DNA from: Saposhnikovia divaricata
Lineage: Eukaryota > Streptophyta > Magnoliopsida > Apiales > Apiaceae
Direction of reading: 5' to 3'
DNA length: 64,000 bases
Assembly: GCA_036435485.1 (NCBI GenBank)
Contig: CM071598.1
Coordinates: 140,162,148 to 140,226,147 of the forward strand
Below the pieces are notes generated by a model. It was not told the DNA's origin. It saw only the letters and a program-made list of their open reading frames with translations, and ran no database searches. The stretch's first letter is position 1; every line of letters starts with the position of its first letter. Shown piece by piece: positions 24,252 through 34,524 of this stretch. The translations under genes were made by a program, and so were the position numbers.

Positions 24252-24550
24252 CTTAATTTTTAGCTTCTGGGGCTTTGTTTCAATCAAATCTAGAACCGAA
24301 AAAAAGGATTGAATTGTGTGTGTTTGAGATTCAGTCGAGAGAGAGAGATGTGATTTAGGGTATAATTGTTAAGGGGGGGAAAACATTTGTGTAAAGGGGG
24401 GAACTTCTGATTAAGGGGGAAATATTTGGTATAATATATTTTTTATTTAATTTACTTTTTGAAAATCAACTTTAAATCATTTATTAATTCGATATTTAAA
24501 TAAAAGAATATTCTAAAATCGAACTTTTGATTTTAAAATCAAGATATCAA

Positions 24551-24605
24551 AATTAGCTTCATCCCCATATTTTTAAAATTAGCTTCATCCCCATATTTTT
24601 AAAAT
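24551..24605 (+). repeat. Two-copy 27-bp direct repeat beside the 175-bp array
   Basis: AAAATTAGCTTCATCCCCAT followed by ATTTTT occurs twice in a row, just before a truncated first unit of the 175-bp array. Confidence 0.7.
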
Positions 24606-24635
24606 GATTTTCGGCCTTTGTATTTTTCGATTATT

Positions 24636-26120
24636 TTTATGTTAAGATCGCTTACAACCAGGCCTTTTTATTTTTTGATTATTTTTTCCCGACACTAAAA
24701 TGAGTGTTTAATAACATCCGTATGGTTCGATCGTCGAAAAAAACATTCAAAAAAATTATTCAATGAATCTGGATCGTGCCCTGTTACAACGAAGTAGCAC
24801 TTTCACCACGTTTTCGTTAAGATCGCGTACATCCAGGCCTTTTTATTTTTCGATTATTTTTTCCCAACACTAAAATGAGTGTTTAATAACATCGTTACGG
24901 TTCGATCGTCGAAAAAAATATTCAAAAAAATTATTCAGTGAATCTGGATCGTGCCATGTTACCTGGAAGTAGCACTTTCACCACGTTTTCGTTAAGATCG
25001 CGTACAACCAGGCCTTTTTATTTTTCGATTATTTTTTCCTGACACTAAAATGAGTGTTTAATAACATCCGTATGGTTTGATCATCGAAAAAAACATTCAA
25101 AAAAATTATTCAGTGAATCTGGATCGTGCCCTGTTACCACGAAGTAGCACTTTCACCACGTTTTCGTTAAGATCGCGTACATCCAGGCCTTTTTATTTTT
25201 CGATTATTTTTTCCTGACACTAAAATGAGTGTTTAATAACATCCGTATGGTTCGATCGTCGAAAAAAACATTCAAAAAAATTATTCAGTGAATCTGGATC
25301 GTGCCCTGTTACCAAGAAGTAGCACTTTCACCACGTTTTCGTTAAGATCGCGTACAACCAGGCCTTTTTATTTTTTGATTATTTTTTCCCAACACTAAAA
25401 TGAGTGTTTAATAACATCCGTACGGTTCGATCGTCGAAAAAAACATTCAAAAAAATTATTCAGTGAATCTGGATCGTGCCCTGTTACTAGGAAGTAGCAC
25501 TTTCACCACGTTTTCGTTAAGATCGCGTACAACCAGGCCTTTTTATTTTTCGATTATTTTTTCCCGACGCTAAAATGAGTGTTTAATAACATCCGTATGG
25601 TTCGATCGTCGAAAAAAACATTCAAAAAAATTATTCAGTGAATCTGGATCGTGCCCTGTAACCATGAAGTAGCACTTTCACCACGTTTTCGTTAAGATCG
25701 CGTACATCCAAGCTTTTTTATTTTTCGATTATTTTTTTCCAACACTAAAATGAGTGTTTAATAACATCCGTACGGTTCGATCGTTGAAAAAAACCTTCGA
25801 AAAAATTATTCTGTGAACCTGGATCGTGCCATGTTACTTGGAAGTAGCAGTTTCACCACGTTTTCCTTAAGATCTCGTACAACCAGGCCTTTTTATTTTT
25901 GGATTATTTTTTCCAAACACTAAAATGAGTATTTAATAACATCCGTACGGTTCGATCGTCGAAAAAAACATTCAAAAAAAATTATTCAGTGAATCTGGAT
26001 CGTGCCCTGTTACTAGGAAGTAGCACTTTCACCACGTTTTCGTTAAGATCGCGTACAACCAGGGTTTTTTATTTTATGATTATTTTTTCCCAACACTAAA
26101 ATGAGTGTTTAATAACATCC
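24636..26120 (+). repeat. 175-bp tandem array, 8 full units plus a partial
   Basis: The anchor TTTTCGTTAAGATCGCGTAC recurs at 24811, 24986, 25161, 25336, 25511, 25686, 25861 and 26037, with a diverged start at about 24636. Spacing is 175 bases throughout except 176 for the last. Each unit also holds AGGCCTTTTTATTTTTCGAT, ATGAGTGTTTAATAACATCC, GGTTCGATCGTCGAAAAA and GTAGCACTTTCACCACG. Units appear to be at least about 93% alike by eye. The period is close to nucleosome-repeat length, like many plant satellites, but here the array sits inside a CACTA element. There are no variable spacers, so it is not CRISPR-like. Confidence 0.95.
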
Positions 26121-26219
26121 GTTAAAAATAATATTTTAACTACGGTTCGATCGTCAGTTTAAAAATAATATTTTTATGAATCAGATACGAATTAACTAGA
26201 TCTATATATTAAAATTCTT

Positions 26220-27930
26220 TTCCCTCCCCACCCAATATTTCATTTCCCGCTTCCTCTTTCCCTCCTATGTACCCAAAAATTCACTTCCCTCCCTGCCCAG
26301 TATTTCATTTCCCCATTTTCCCCCTTCTTTTTCAGCACACACATATGTTCACGGCTCAAGTTCAAATCAAACACACACATACAAATTCAAGGGAAACCTT
26401 CTTTTTATACATAGTCCCGGCCCCGATCTGTTTGTGTTGGTCAATGGATTTTGCTAGATGTAGGTGTTCGTGATTTTGTCACAAACATAAAGGTGCTTTC
26501 ATTATCTTGATTATCAATTTCTGTTTGTGACAAAACCAGGGAACACATACATCGAGCAAATCTCAAGCTCTCTCAATCGCTGTTTACTGGTTCAACGTTT
26601 TGATTAAATAAAGGTAAATTCACACTCATCGCTGTTTTGAATTGGCTTTGTTTTGTGTACTTTGAATCTTGAGTGTTTGTTTTGAATCGATCTTGTATGC
26701 GAAATGATGTTGAGGGTTTTATATTTCCAAGTCAACTCCTCCCTCTAACGGGCCAATATATCTTTGTGTTTGTGTTTGTATTGCTAGTGATGCAGCGTCT
26801 TGTTGATTTTAATGGATATCTGTATTTTTGATATTGAGCTGTGATAAATATTTTAGAATTACTCCATTTGAATTACGGATGCTGGAATGTAAATGTAAAT
26901 GTGGTTTTCACATTGCCGTTATATTTAGCGCCCTCTGTTTTTGGATACTGCCTTTTCATTTCTCTAATTGAAGTCCATTGATTCATTTTTTCGAGGGACT
27001 GCAAATGCATTTTCTTCGAGGGACTACAAATGGTCTCTGAATCAAGACTTGGCAGGTGAATCAAGACTTTGGCACCCCTGACTTTATGTTAACAACTAAA
27101 ATCACTTAATTTTATATTTTGGATTTCATGAAAGAAGGAAAAGAGTTTGATAGCAGAACAAGAGAAAGTGTGCGCCAACAAAATTGCTCCATTACAGATG
27201 CTTGCTAACACATTTCAGCTTTCCATTACAGAAACCAATTATTCCTGAAGATGTGTATAGAGATGTGAGGGATTCGCAACTTATAGGAATGTCAGGTTAC
27301 TCAAAAGAGGTACTCTTTTACGTGCTTGACATTTCTTTCTTTTTATCATACGTTAAATGTAAATGCATGAAAAGTGGTTTGAGGTAACTATGGTATTTGC
27401 AAGTCAAAACTTACAAGCCTAGTTCTTTGCTTGTCTTGTAAAATATTTCAAGGTCTTCTGGTTGTTTCTGTTGGGGTAGGGCTTAGCACCTATGACAAAG
27501 CATCTGTAAGCATACCTTGTTCTGTTTCATCTTCTCAAGCCCAGGTGTAGCAAATAGTAGTTACCATTTGGGCAACTAGCACCTACTATAGCTTCGTTGC
27601 GCAATGAGATAGCCTCTGTCCAAGTAAGAAAGTTTAAAATTTGAATGATTTTTGTCGTTTCAACTTTGTAGTAATTCAAGAAGCAGTTTGTTGCTATTTT
27701 TCAACTGAGTTACTACTGTTTCTCATCATCTGCATCTCCTGAAGCTGATGAAAAGGATGTTGCAAACAAATCCGAAAACGCTTCTTCAAATGCAAGTGAG
27801 CAAGGTCAAGTATCTGATCAAAGAAAATCATCTGCGTCTGACCAGGAAAAAGAGCCAGTTGTGATGATTGCCAAAGTACTTGCCTCTGTTGTACAAGAAG
27901 CAATTGATTTTTTTCCTTCAACAATTCAAT
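26220..27930 (+). pseudogene. Captured plant gene segments in CACTA element (exon/intron-like)
   Basis: The stretch looks like pieces of a spliced host gene. A pyrimidine-rich leader (26220-26420) is followed by AAATAAAG|GTAAATTC near 26610, a donor-like site. A 78-base segment (27232-27309) begins after ATTACAG and ends before GTACTC. It is open in phase 0 for 26 codons, containing KPIIPEDVYRDVRDSQLIG. A second open segment (about 27690-27900) is rich in Ser, Asp, Glu and Asn and contains FSSSASPEADEKDVANKSEN. That composition resembles the region after the targeting peptide in some plant mitochondrial proteins such as GrpE-type co-chaperones, but this is a weak resemblance and no catalytic domain is present. 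No start-to-stop gene can be built. Confidence 0.4.
26470..26545 (+). other. Short inverted repeat (hairpin) upstream of captured exons
   Basis: GTGTTCGTGATTTTGTCACA near 26465 faces TGTTTGTGACAAAACCAGGG near 26523. The core TTTTGTCACAAACA / TGTTTGTGACAAAA is a 14-bp perfect inverted repeat with about 40 bases between. It could be a palindromic remnant of another insertion. Confidence 0.5.
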
Positions 27931-28583
27931 AAGTTTGTATCGGACATAATTTTTATGTAGATGTGAATTGATTTATGTATGGCTAAAAGTGTTTGAATTT
28001 TAGAATATACCATTGTGTTTCAATTTTGGTATTTTGGTATTATTATTTATTATCGATCATTTATAATACAAATAAAACCCTGTATAATTTAGTTAAGTGT
28101 GTGTGGCTATTACTATACTTTAGCCACACTATATATTACAAAAATTCTAAAAAAATAGGTTTTAGCCAGAACTATGGTTACTATAATTTTTAGTGACTAA
28201 AATCAGTTATTTAATATCTATATAACATAGAAACGATCACACAAAAATTATATAATGTGGCCATACCAAAGCTTTTTGCCACGATTTACCAATAAATAGT
28301 GTGACCAAAACTAAGCCTTTGATGAAAGTTGGTATTTAGCCACGTTATTAACTCTCTTTAGCCACTACGCTTCCTGTGGCTGCAAGCTGGTATTTAGTCA
28401 CACTTTTGAGCTTAAAATGGGGCTGTCAGACCCAATTGGTGGTATGCTTTAGTCACTCTATTTTGAGTTACAGCCACACAGCTGGGGTGTGGCCATAGGG
28501 GGGCGTAAAATGACGAGACCTTAGGTCACACTTTGCTGAAAAATTAAAACGTGATGGAAAGTGCTTAGCCACACATATTTGAT
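27931..28583. promoter_or_regulatory. Right subterminal repeat region of CACTA element
   Basis: TTAGCCACA, GTGTGGCTA, TTTAGCCACTAC, GTGGCCATA and TTAGTCACAC occur repeatedly in both orientations from about 28095, mirroring the left end. This is the likely transposase-binding region. Confidence 0.6.
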
Positions 28584-28611
28584 GTGACGGAAGCCAAAAT
28601 TTGACGTAGTG
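28584..28611 (-). repeat. Right terminal inverted repeat of CACTA element
   Basis: On the minus strand it opens CACTACGTCAAATTTTGGCT with the canonical CACTA start. It is followed on the plus strand by the ATT duplication. Confidence 0.9.
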
Positions 28612-28614
28612 ATT

Positions 28615-29040
28615 CTCTCAACTTATATCAATTAACAATTTTTTTTATTGGGCCCTTAGTGGGCTACTAACTCATTGGACTCTATATTCTCAATCCAATA
28701 TCTATAATTAGGAATAATAAAAAAAAATAGAAAATTCTAATTTTGTAACTATAATTGTAGATTGAATATAAATAAAATTTGGTAGCGAAAATAAATATAA
28801 TATTAATATTCGCTAATAACTCTTGAAATCCTAATTTTGATGGTAGTAGCGAATTATATAAAATTGATGGCAATAATAATAGGTATAATAATAATAGCAC
28901 ATCTCTATTAATAAAATATGTAGCATCGCACTAAATAATATTTATACGTATCCGTAAAATTAATCGGATTGAGTTTATGAAAAAAATTTATTCAGAGAGG
29001 CTCGACGTGTAAATTATTAATAAAATTTGTGGTTATTACA
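28615..29040 (-). repeat. Left LTR of element A, second segment
   Basis: This matches 39438-39864 of the right LTR, starting TCTCAACTTATATCAATTAA and ending GTGGTTATTACA. On the minus strand it is the start of the 3' LTR (TGTAATAACCACAAAT). It directly adjoins the polypurine tract of A. The 72-codon frame on the minus strand is LTR shadow. Confidence 0.92.
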
Positions 29041-29066
29041 GTCTCCCCCCTTAAAAGGATTCTGTC
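29041..29066 (-). other. Polypurine tract of element A
   Basis: On the minus strand, CCTTTTAAGGGGGGAGAC lies directly before the LTR start TGTAATAACC. It closely resembles the tract of element L (12051-12070). Confidence 0.9.
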
Positions 29067-29089
29067 CTCGGGATCAGTATTATTGGCTA

Positions 29090-30420
29090 AATAACTCTGG
29101 GTATTTTGCACGCATTTCATCCCCTAATTCCCAAGTGGCTTCTTCGATTTGACGATTCCTTTAAATTACTTTTACTAAATTTATTTCCTTGTTTCGCAGT
29201 TCATGCACTTTGTAGTCCATAACTTCTATTAGGTGCTCTACGTAGGTCAGGTCAGCTTTGACATCGATTGGTTCATATTCTAATACATGTCGATGGTCAG
29301 GATTATAAGTTCTCAATATTGATACGTGGAATACATCATGAATATGCTGAAGATCTGGCGGTAAGGCCAATTGATAGGATATGGCTCCAACCTTCTTGAG
29401 AATCTCAAAGGGTCCAATATATCTAGGACTCGGTTTCCCTTTCTTCCCGAATCTCATCACCCCTTTCCATGGGGAAATTTTTAGCAACACCTTATCTCCT
29501 ATCTCAAATGATTTATCTTTTCTCTTCAAATCTGCATACTTTCGCTGACGATCTTGAGCAGCAACTAACCTTTTCCGAATCCTTTCTATGGATAGCTTTG
29601 TCTAATGGACCATTTCTAGCCCTAGTATCCTTCTTTTACCAACTTCATCCCAACACAGTGGAGATATGCACTTTCTTCCATATAAAGCTTCATACGGGGC
29701 CATGCCAGTACTGGAATGATAACTATTATTGTAAGCAAACTCTACTAACGGCAGATGATCATCCCAACTTCCCTTGAAATCCAAGGCGCAAGCTCGCAGC
29801 ATATCTTCTATGTTCTGGATCGTTCTTTCGCTTTGTCCGTCTGTCTGCGGATGATAGGCTGTGCTCAGATTTAGCTTGGTAGCAAGGCATTCCTGAATGC
29901 TCTTCCAGAATCTAGATGTAAAGCGGGCATCTCTATCTGACACAATTGACACGGGCAGTCCATGACGAACTACTACTTCCTTCAAATACAAACCTACCAG
30001 TCTTTCCACTGAATACCGTTCACTGATCGGCAGGAAATGCGCAGACTTCGTAAATCGGTCAACTATAACCCATATGGCATCGAAATTCGCTCTGGTTTGA
30101 GGTAAACATACTACAAGATCCATGGTGATGTGCTCCCATTTCCATTCTGGAATCTCTAATGATTGAATTAATCCACTGGGTCGTTGATGTTCTGCCTTCA
30201 CTCTCTGACATGTCAAACACTTGCTTACCCATTCTGCAATCTCTCTCTTCATGTTAGGCCACCAATAATTCTGCTTGATGTCTTCATACATTTTTGTGCT
30301 CCCTGGATGAATGGAATATCTCGAGTTATGCGTTTCGCTCATGATTTCTTCTTTCAATTCGATAACATTAGGAACCCAAATTCTCGACGCAAATCGCTTA
30401 ATTCCCTTATCATCTCTAGG
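29090..30420 (-). pseudogene. Element A integrase with GPY/chromodomain tail
   Basis: This part of pol encodes the integrase, which inserts the cDNA. The HHCC zinc finger is visible (H...H in THNSRYSIHPGSTKMYEDI, then CLTCQ). The catalytic triad is present as MDLVVCLP, SDRDARFTSRFW and the Glu in GQSERTIQNIE. The C-terminal part (29529-29161) has the GPY/F-type stretch (RYIGPFEILKKVG, FHVSILR). It is followed by a chromodomain-like end that continues past a stop as IEEATWELGDEMR (about 29147-29110). Chromodomains target insertion to certain chromatin. In-frame stops lie at 29602-29604 and directly before 29161, both consistent with single or double transitions. Non-functional as it stands. 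Confidence 0.88.
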
Positions 30421-30599
30421 GCTCAAAAACTCTTCTCCGGTCAACTCTGATCTTCTTTCTTCCATTACTTGCTCTTGACATCGACGAATCTTTTCTAGCA
30501 ACTCTGGTTGAAAATGAATGGTATAAATTCTTTCATTGTTTTGGACTGGGTCCTTGACTTCTAACTCCATCTTCTCAAATTCTCTGACTAACTCCTCTG

Positions 30600-31922
30600 A
30601 GGTTGTTAACAGGTTGAGTCTTTCCTTTCTACTTAAAGCATCAGCTACAATAATAGCCTTCCTTGGATGATAGTTTATCGAACAGTCATAGTCCTTGATC
30701 AATTCCAACCATCTTCTCTTTCTCATGTTCAATTCCTTCTGCGTGAATATGTACTTTAAGCTCTTGTGGTCCGTGAAGATTTCGCATTTCTCTCCATAAA
30801 GGTAATGTCTCCAAATCTTGAGTGCAAATACAATAGCAGCAAGTTCCAAATCGTGAATAGGATATCGGGATTCATATTCCTTCAGTGGTCGAGAGGCATA
30901 AGCTATTAACTTCCCATGTTGCATCAGTACGCATCCTAAACCCTTGTGAGAAGCATCGCTGAAAATCACGAAATCACCTTTTTCATCTGGTAAGGTCAGA
31001 ACTGGGGCAGTAGTTAGTCGCTTCTTCAATTCTTGGAAGCTGTCTTTACATTTGGAGGTCCACTCAAACTTTTCACTCTTCCTGGTAAGTCGAGTCAGTG
31101 GTGTAGCTATCTTTGAGAAATCTTTCACGAATCTGCGATAATAACCCGCAAGTCCTAGGAAACTTCTAACCTCTGTTGGAGTCTTAGGTCTCTCCCAATC
31201 CTCTACGGCTTCTATCTTAGCGGGGTCTACAGAAATTCCTTCACCGCTCACAATATGTCCTAAAAATTGAACTTCTTTCAGCCAGAACTCGCATTTCGAA
31301 AACTTTGCATACAACTTTTCCTTCCTCAGTACTTCCAAAACTAGACGGAGATGTTCTGCATGATCCTCAGGAGACTTCGAGTATATCAGAATGTCATCAA
31401 TAAATACAATCACAAACTTATCCAAGTATCTCTTGAACACACGATTCATTAAATCCATGAAAGCAGCTGGAGCATTCGTCAATCCAAAAGACATAACTAG
31501 GAACTCGTAATGTCCATATCGAGTCCTAAATGCAGTATTAGGAATGTCCTCAGGCTTGATCTTTAGTTGATGATAGCCGGATCTCAAATCAATTTTCGAA
31601 AAATGCGTAGCTCCTTTAGCTGATCAAACAAATCATCGATTCTAGGCAGAGGGTATCTGTTCATGATAGTCATCTTGTTCAGTTCACGATAATCGATACA
31701 CAATCGCATGGATCCGTCCTTCTTCTTTACGAACAAAACTGGGGCTCCCCATGGGGATACACTAGGTCTGATTACACCTTTGTCAAGTAACTCTTGCAGC
31801 TGTGTTGCCAATTCCTTCATTTCCACTGGTGCCATTCTGTAAGGTGCTTTTGAGATAGGTGCGGTTCTGGGTGCTAGATCAATTGTGAATTCTATCTCTC
31901 GATCCGGTGGCATTCCAGGCAA
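30600..31922 (-). pseudogene. Element A reverse transcriptase and RNase H
   Basis: This segment encodes RT and RNase H of a gypsy polyprotein. RT motifs in order are FVKKKDGSMRLCIDYRELNK, then GYHQLKI, FGLTNAPAAFMDLMN, the catalytic FIDDILIYSK, and FLGLAGYYRRF. RNase H follows with FSDASHKGLGCVLMQ, HDLELAAIVFALKIW, FTDHKSL and ADALSRK, so the acidic catalytic residues look present. A one-base frameshift near 31620 splits RT into two open frames (31922-31584 and 31587-29602), most simply by loss of one A in a run. The catalytic residues are intact, but the break between fingers and palm prevents a single product. Confidence 0.92.
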
Positions 31923-31954
31923 CTCATCAGGGAAAACATCTTTAAACTGATTAA

Positions 31955-32536
31955 CTACAAGAATCTCATCAATTGTAGGGTCTGCTTTTCTTTATCTATC
32001 ACGTGAGCCAGGTAGGCTTGACATCCTTGTCGAAGTAACCTCTTAGCTTGAATTATTGACAGAAAATCTTTATCCGGTTTTCGTCCGCGAAACGGAATTC
32101 TTTTACCATTAGGTCCACTTAAACTAACCTTCTTCTGACGACAATATATTTGAGCATCGTAACATGCTAACCAATCCATCCCTACGATTACATCGAATTC
32201 CCCTAACCTAAAGGGAATGAGGTCTGCGTCAGAACGTTGTCCCTATAACTCTATAGAACAATTCGTGCACAATCGGCTCACTGGAATGACTTCCTGATTT
32301 GCTACTTCTATATTTAGAGTTCCCTCTAAGGGCACAGACTCAAGATTAAGCTTATTCATGAAGTTCTCAGAAATAAAAGATTTGGTAGCTCCAGAATCAA
32401 CTAGAACACACGCATCCTCAAAATTAACTAGAAGCGTACCTGCTATCACATCGCTATCATCAATGGCATTTCTCACTGTCATGTTGAAGGTTCTTGCTGC
32501 CGGCTTGTTGCTGGGACGTGCTGGAAGTCGAGGCAC
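31955..32536 (-). pseudogene. Element A aspartic protease region
   Basis: The retroviral-type aspartic protease motif is seen as VLVDSGATKSFIS, followed by the downstream IVGMDWL flap/turn motif and a linker towards RT. It would process the polyprotein. The gag to protease join is in frame except for a stop at 32558-32560. Inside this segment a stop lies at 32243-32245. The frame is lost again near 31990, where the reading that leads into RT continues in another frame. Two open stretches (32536-32243 and 32179-31955) are thus remnants of one domain. Confidence 0.85.
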
Positions 32537-32557
32537 TGGATTTTCCTTTGCAGGCTG

Positions 32558-33700
32558 TCAATAATCTCGGGACACGTGACCTTTCTTCCCACAGTTGAAG
32601 TAGGTGACAGATTTGTCCTTGCAACTTGAAGCATAATGACCCTTTTGCCCACAGTTGTAACAGTTCACACTAGCTTGATGGCAGGGTCCAGGGTGTTTCC
32701 TCCCACATGTCTTGCATTCTGGCAATGGTGATCTTCCTTGCATCATGTTCACGGTTTGCTGAGGTTTGGATCTCTGATTGCTTCCTCTGGTGTCATGGTT
32801 CCCAATCCTCCTATTATCTGAGCTTCTATTCTCTCTCTTCACAAACGGCCTCTTGTCACTACGATTATCAGATCTCTTCACAAAACTGCTTCCACCACTC
32901 TGAAACTTCCTCTTCATCCCACCCCTATCCTTCGGGTACAATTCACTTCCACTCTCCACTATAGCCGCTTTCTGAACTAAGGTTGCATAATTGGTAATTT
33001 CAAACACAGCGACTCGATTCTGTATCCAGGGCTTCAGCCCTTGCTGAAAACGCTTGGCTCTCTTTTCTTCAGTATCTACGTGATAGGGCACAAACCTCGA
33101 GAGTTTTGTAAACTTGGCTTCGTAGTCTGCAACAGTCATTGTCCCTTGCTTGAGTTCCAAACACTTGATTTCCATTTGATTCTCCAAATACTTGGGAAAA
33201 TACCTTTCTAGAAACAACGATGTAAATCTAGCCCACGGTATAACTGCGTTACCCTCCATAGCTCTCTTCGCTTCCCACCAGTAATTAGCTTCACCCTTCA
33301 ACATATAAGCTGTGAACACTGTCTTCTTATCTTCTTCTACTCCCACAATCTCAAAAGTCTTCTCTATGTCTCGTAGCCAGATTCTAGCCTCTACTGGGTT
33401 AGTGGTACCTTTAAACTCAGGTGGATTCAAAGATTTGAACGTTTTAAAAGTCACCGTAGTTTGGGTCAATTGAGCTGGAGGTGGATTTCCTCCTACTGGG
33501 TTTTGGTTCTGCGGGGGTTGAAGAAGAAAATCCAGAAGTAGGTTCATCGGGTTATTATTCTTGTTCGGATTTTGAGCGGGTCCTGGTCCAGGGTTTGGAA
33601 CTGGGTTTTGAGGTGGTTTCTAAGGTGGGACGTCATTGTCTTGATCCACTTCGGGTTGGGGATGAGGGTTTCTTGGGGGTCTTCCTCTTCTAGGTGGCAT
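32558..33700 (-). pseudogene. Element A gag
   Basis: Gag forms the virus-like particle and binds RNA. The natural start is probably the ATG at 33700 (MPPRRGRPPRNPHPQP). The frame then meets a stop near 33620 and is open again to 32558. The conserved retrotransposon gag core is visible (YWWEAKRAMEG, PWARFTSLFLERYFP, KFTKLSRFVP), followed by a basic region and two zinc knuckles. The first knuckle, CYNCGQKGHYASSC, is intact. In the second, YFNCGKKGHVSRDY, the first and last expected Cys are both Tyr. A TGA then separates gag from protease. Both Cys-to-Tyr changes are what G-to-A transitions would give. Confidence 0.9.
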
Positions 33701-34524
33701 CTTTTTCTATTAAGAGTGAAACCAATCAGGCGGTTATATCACAGGTATACAATTATATGACACCATTGCTGGCACAGTTATGATAGGCATTCATAAATAT
33801 TTACTCTGGTCAAAATTTCTGGTTTCTCAAAATCATGATTTCTCTCTCTTGTCTCTTGGTAAAACAATTACCCTTTTTCCTTATTAAAAAAAATAATTTT
33901 TAAGGTACTCGTAAGAGAACTATTTCAGGACTTACTGGTAATTCTTAGAAAACTTTTAAGTTCCAAAACTCAATCATCGTTTTGATCCTTGGTTTTCGAA
34001 AACTTTTCTCTCTTTTTTTTTAAAAACTCATTTTAAGTCGTCGTATCTGAAAAGAATATGACTATTTCGGGGGTAACGTGGGAAATTAATCTAACATGCT
34101 GTTATATGCTAACACAGTTCTATAACAGATAAAATAAGGTAACAGTACTACTGGCAGATCATAATATAATAATACTAAGGTACCATACTGGTATAATCCA
34201 GGTCACAATACCGAATACATCCATCATAATCATACAGACCCATAATCTGAAGATAAATACATCGTAAAAATATCTAACTGGCATGCTAATACGTGGAGAT
34301 AATAAGATAACTACCCAACAGGCTGGGCATAAGGTCAACTACATCGAATACATCGATCACTGAATATATCCACCCTAATACAGAAACATCTAACATGACG
34401 CCATCCAAAAAGCGGGTCACCACAACTATAATATACATGCTAACCAAAAGATGGGAATGTGCAAGCATACCTATATGTCATCCTTTGAAACCAAAAAGAC
34501 TATACTAAGTCAACAGCAGCAGCA
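33701..34524 (-). other. Non-coding gap between extra frame and gag of element A
   Basis: No coding frame. On the minus strand a strong donor-like site (ATAG|GTATGC) lies at 34471/34470, and an acceptor-like site follows a pyrimidine stretch (CACTCTTAATAG) at about 33707. Splicing here would bring gag close to the upstream part of the transcript. This is inference from the site sequences only. Confidence 0.4.

Larger units (their letters stand above)
21701..28611. mobile_element. CACTA (En/Spm-type) DNA transposon, 6.9 kb, apparently non-autonomous
   Basis: The element is framed by about 28-bp terminal inverted repeats (left GACTACATCAAATTTGGGCT, right on the minus strand CACTACGTCAAATTTTGGCT) and a 3-bp ATT duplication. 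The empty site survives in the other LTR of element A. Motifs TTAGCCAC and GTGGCTAA, in both orientations, crowd both subterminal regions, as expected for CACTA elements whose transposase binds there. I find no TNP2-type transposase frame, so it is probably non-autonomous. Its interior holds a small minus-strand gene, a nine-unit 175-bp array and plus-strand exon-like segments. That content suggests captured host sequence. The first base is G instead of C at the left end, which may impair movement. Confidence 0.9.

Noticed and set aside
24636..26120. Regular repeats suggestive of a CRISPR array
   Set aside because: Units are contiguous 175-bp copies with no unique spacers, in a plant CACTA element.
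27694..27924. Minus-strand 76-codon open frame
   Set aside because: It is the shadow of the plus-strand Ser/Asp/Glu-rich segment, which has the more protein-like composition.
30184..30450. Plus-strand frames within 29469-35297
   Set aside because: They lie opposite clear gag-pol coding and the pre-gag frame, with no domain of their own.
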